From Bacteroidota bacterium (GTDB taxonomy: Bacteria; Bacteroidota; Bacteroidia; Chitinophagales; Saprospiraceae), in contig JASBVF010000020.1 in the NCBI GenBank assembly GCA_030147525.1, positions 62,001 through 126,000 on the forward strand: a stretch of DNA of 64,000 bases, given 5' to 3'. A model generated the notes under the pieces. The model did no database searches and was not told where the DNA came from. It saw only the letters and a program-made list of their open reading frames with translations. A program made the translations under genes and the position numbers. How positions within the stretch are numbered: the stretch's first letter is position 1; each line of letters starts with the position of its first letter. This document shows positions 63,053 through 64,000 of the stretch, piece after piece.

Positions 63053-63949
63053 CTACCGACTGCTAAGATCTTCTGGCAATTCCAGGATACCGTCCTTCAT
63101 CAACCTGTCCAGGTATTCCTTCGCACCTGTTTTATTTAAATGCTGGTAATCGCCAAAGCCGTCGACACCGGAAATAGAGTTGGAATAGTCGTGTACCGGT
63201 AGCCCGGTTGATTTTTCGATCGCCATTTTCAGCGCCGGCAGGTTGCCGATTTTTTGCGCAAAGGGTGGAAAATAAGGATTCACCACCAGTTCCACCCGCA
63301 CGCCTTTTTGCCGGGCAAATTCTACTACTGCTGCCAGACTTTCCAGCATTTCAGGGGTGAAATCGTAATCAAAAACGCCTTGATTTTCCACGTCTTTCTG
63401 AAGGCTGGGTGAAATGACCCGGTCGAGCAGCCAATCCTCATCTGATTTTTTCAGATAATAGAAAGCCCGTTGAAATACCTCGCTGTTGTAGCGGTAAAGA
63501 TGAGTGACTTTTCCCGCGTAATAATCGTTGGGGAAACTGTCCCGCATTAAATCCGATAGTCGCTCAGAGTAGGGTGTGTAACAGTTGAAGCCGGTCAGCA
63601 GGCGACGGTCCATGCGCTGGTCGAGCAGAGTAACGTCCAGTACGAGTACTTTTGGCGGTTCGTGGCGGTCAAGATGGTCTTTGATCAACGCTGCTGCCAA
63701 GTCCATGGGCATGCCGTTGTAGCTGAGATTGAAGGTGGAAACGCCCGTCTTTTCCTCAATGTAAGGCTGGTAAAAAATCAAGCCCCTTGAATTGCCGGCG
63801 AACAGCAGGTCGCAGTCAGCATTATTGCGGTATAGCCGGGAGTAGCGGAACTCGCTGTTTTCAACAACACTGCCCAGCACCCAACCGCCCAAACGGTCGC
63901 CTAAAAAGACTAAAACAAGAACAGCAATGACCCAGATGATATTTTTCAT
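63053..63949 (-). CDS. SGNH-fold membrane-anchored protein
   Basis: A 298-residue protein with an N-terminal membrane helix (IIWVIAVLVLVFLGDRLGGW) and an SGNH/DltD-like periplasmic domain. Block I is CDLLFAGNSRGLIF (nucleophile Ser in GNSR), and the C-terminal DYQHLNKTGAKEY supplies an Asp-x-x-His-like pair. Proteins of this build often partner with MBOAT acyltransferases to acetylate polysaccharides, but no MBOAT gene is in view because the window ends here. The ATG at 63949 starts the helix; 16 earlier codons reach 63997. It is convergent with the TolC-like gene, stops 2 bp apart. Confidence 0.68.
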   Translation of the reverse strand: MKNIIWVIAVLVLVFLGDRLGGWVLGSVVENSEFRYSRLYRNNADCDLLFAGNSRGLIFYQPYIEEKTGVSTFNLSYNGMPMDLAAALIKDHLDRHEPPKVLVLDVTLLDQRMDRRLLTGFNCYTPYSERLSDLMRDSFPNDYYAGKVTHLYRYNSEVFQRAFYYLKKSDEDWLLDRVISPSLQKDVENQGVFDYDFTPEMLESLAAVVEFARQKGVRVELVVNPYFPPFAQKIGNLPALKMAIEKSTGLPVHDYSNSISGVDGFGDYQHLNKTGAKEYLDRLMKDGILELPEDLSSR

Positions 63950-64000
63950 TTTATAAAATTGCTCAATACCCGGATGGTTGGATTGCTGGTTTGTCATTTA

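Overview
The window comes from a member of the Bacteroidota, most likely a Saprospirales/Lewinella-type environmental bacterium. This rests on TonB-dependent receptors with carboxypeptidase-regulatory N-termini, type IX secretion (T9SS) C-terminal sorting domains, a CHU_C/SprB-repeat adhesin, a PorV-family barrel, a TamL-like BamA lipoprotein, and promoters of the Bacteroidota type (TTTG, about 19 nt, TAnnTTTG). The family-level placement is inference. No rRNA, tRNA, transposase or CRISPR array was recognised.

Layout. Positions 1-8.1 kb hold housekeeping and envelope genes: a PorV-like barrel, a CBS protein, an EI24/CysZ-like membrane protein, a large unknown cytoplasmic protein, a TrmH-type RNA methyltransferase and TamL. 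Positions 8.1-12.9 kb hold a surface lipoprotein and a TonB-dependent receptor; each sits behind a near-identical promoter with four 11-bp-spaced direct repeats that look like Pho boxes. Positions 13-28 kb hold secreted and outer-membrane proteins: an SprB-repeat adhesin followed by a 41-bp tandem palindromic repeat, a GHL10-type glycosidase, a PDZ protein, a vanadium haloperoxidase and a second TonB-dependent receptor.

Positions 27.9-46.8 kb form a respiratory or electron-transfer island. It has two copies of a module (Tat-exported four-cluster Fe-S lipoprotein, 10-TM NrfD-type quinol protein, membrane-anchored Ig-like protein, monohaem cytochrome c), cytochrome maturation proteins ResB and CcsA, a hexahaem lipoprotein with a collagen-like stalk, a CX4CH lipoprotein, two DUF5777 barrels, another porin and two YceI proteins. 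No catalytic molybdopterin subunit is present. Most of its promoters share a fixed architecture: one or two TGA-N6-TCA Crp/Fnr-type sites, 22 bp apart where paired, with the first site centred 55.5 bp before the TTTG of the -7 box. I regard this co-regulated island as the best candidate for an undescribed system.

Positions 46.8-62 kb are a minus-strand operon: a 4007-residue NRPS-PKS (A-T-sulfotransferase-KS-AT-ACP-aminotransferase-C-A-T-TE), an Sfp-type phosphopantetheinyl transferase that would activate it, and a T9SS-sorted gingipain-fold protein. The synthetase gene is riddled with in-frame 7/8-bp tandem repeats and two copies of a 31-bp palindrome, all in interdomain or loop positions. 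The same type of repeat also occurs between genes elsewhere in the window. The window ends with a short TolC-like protein and an SGNH-fold membrane protein.
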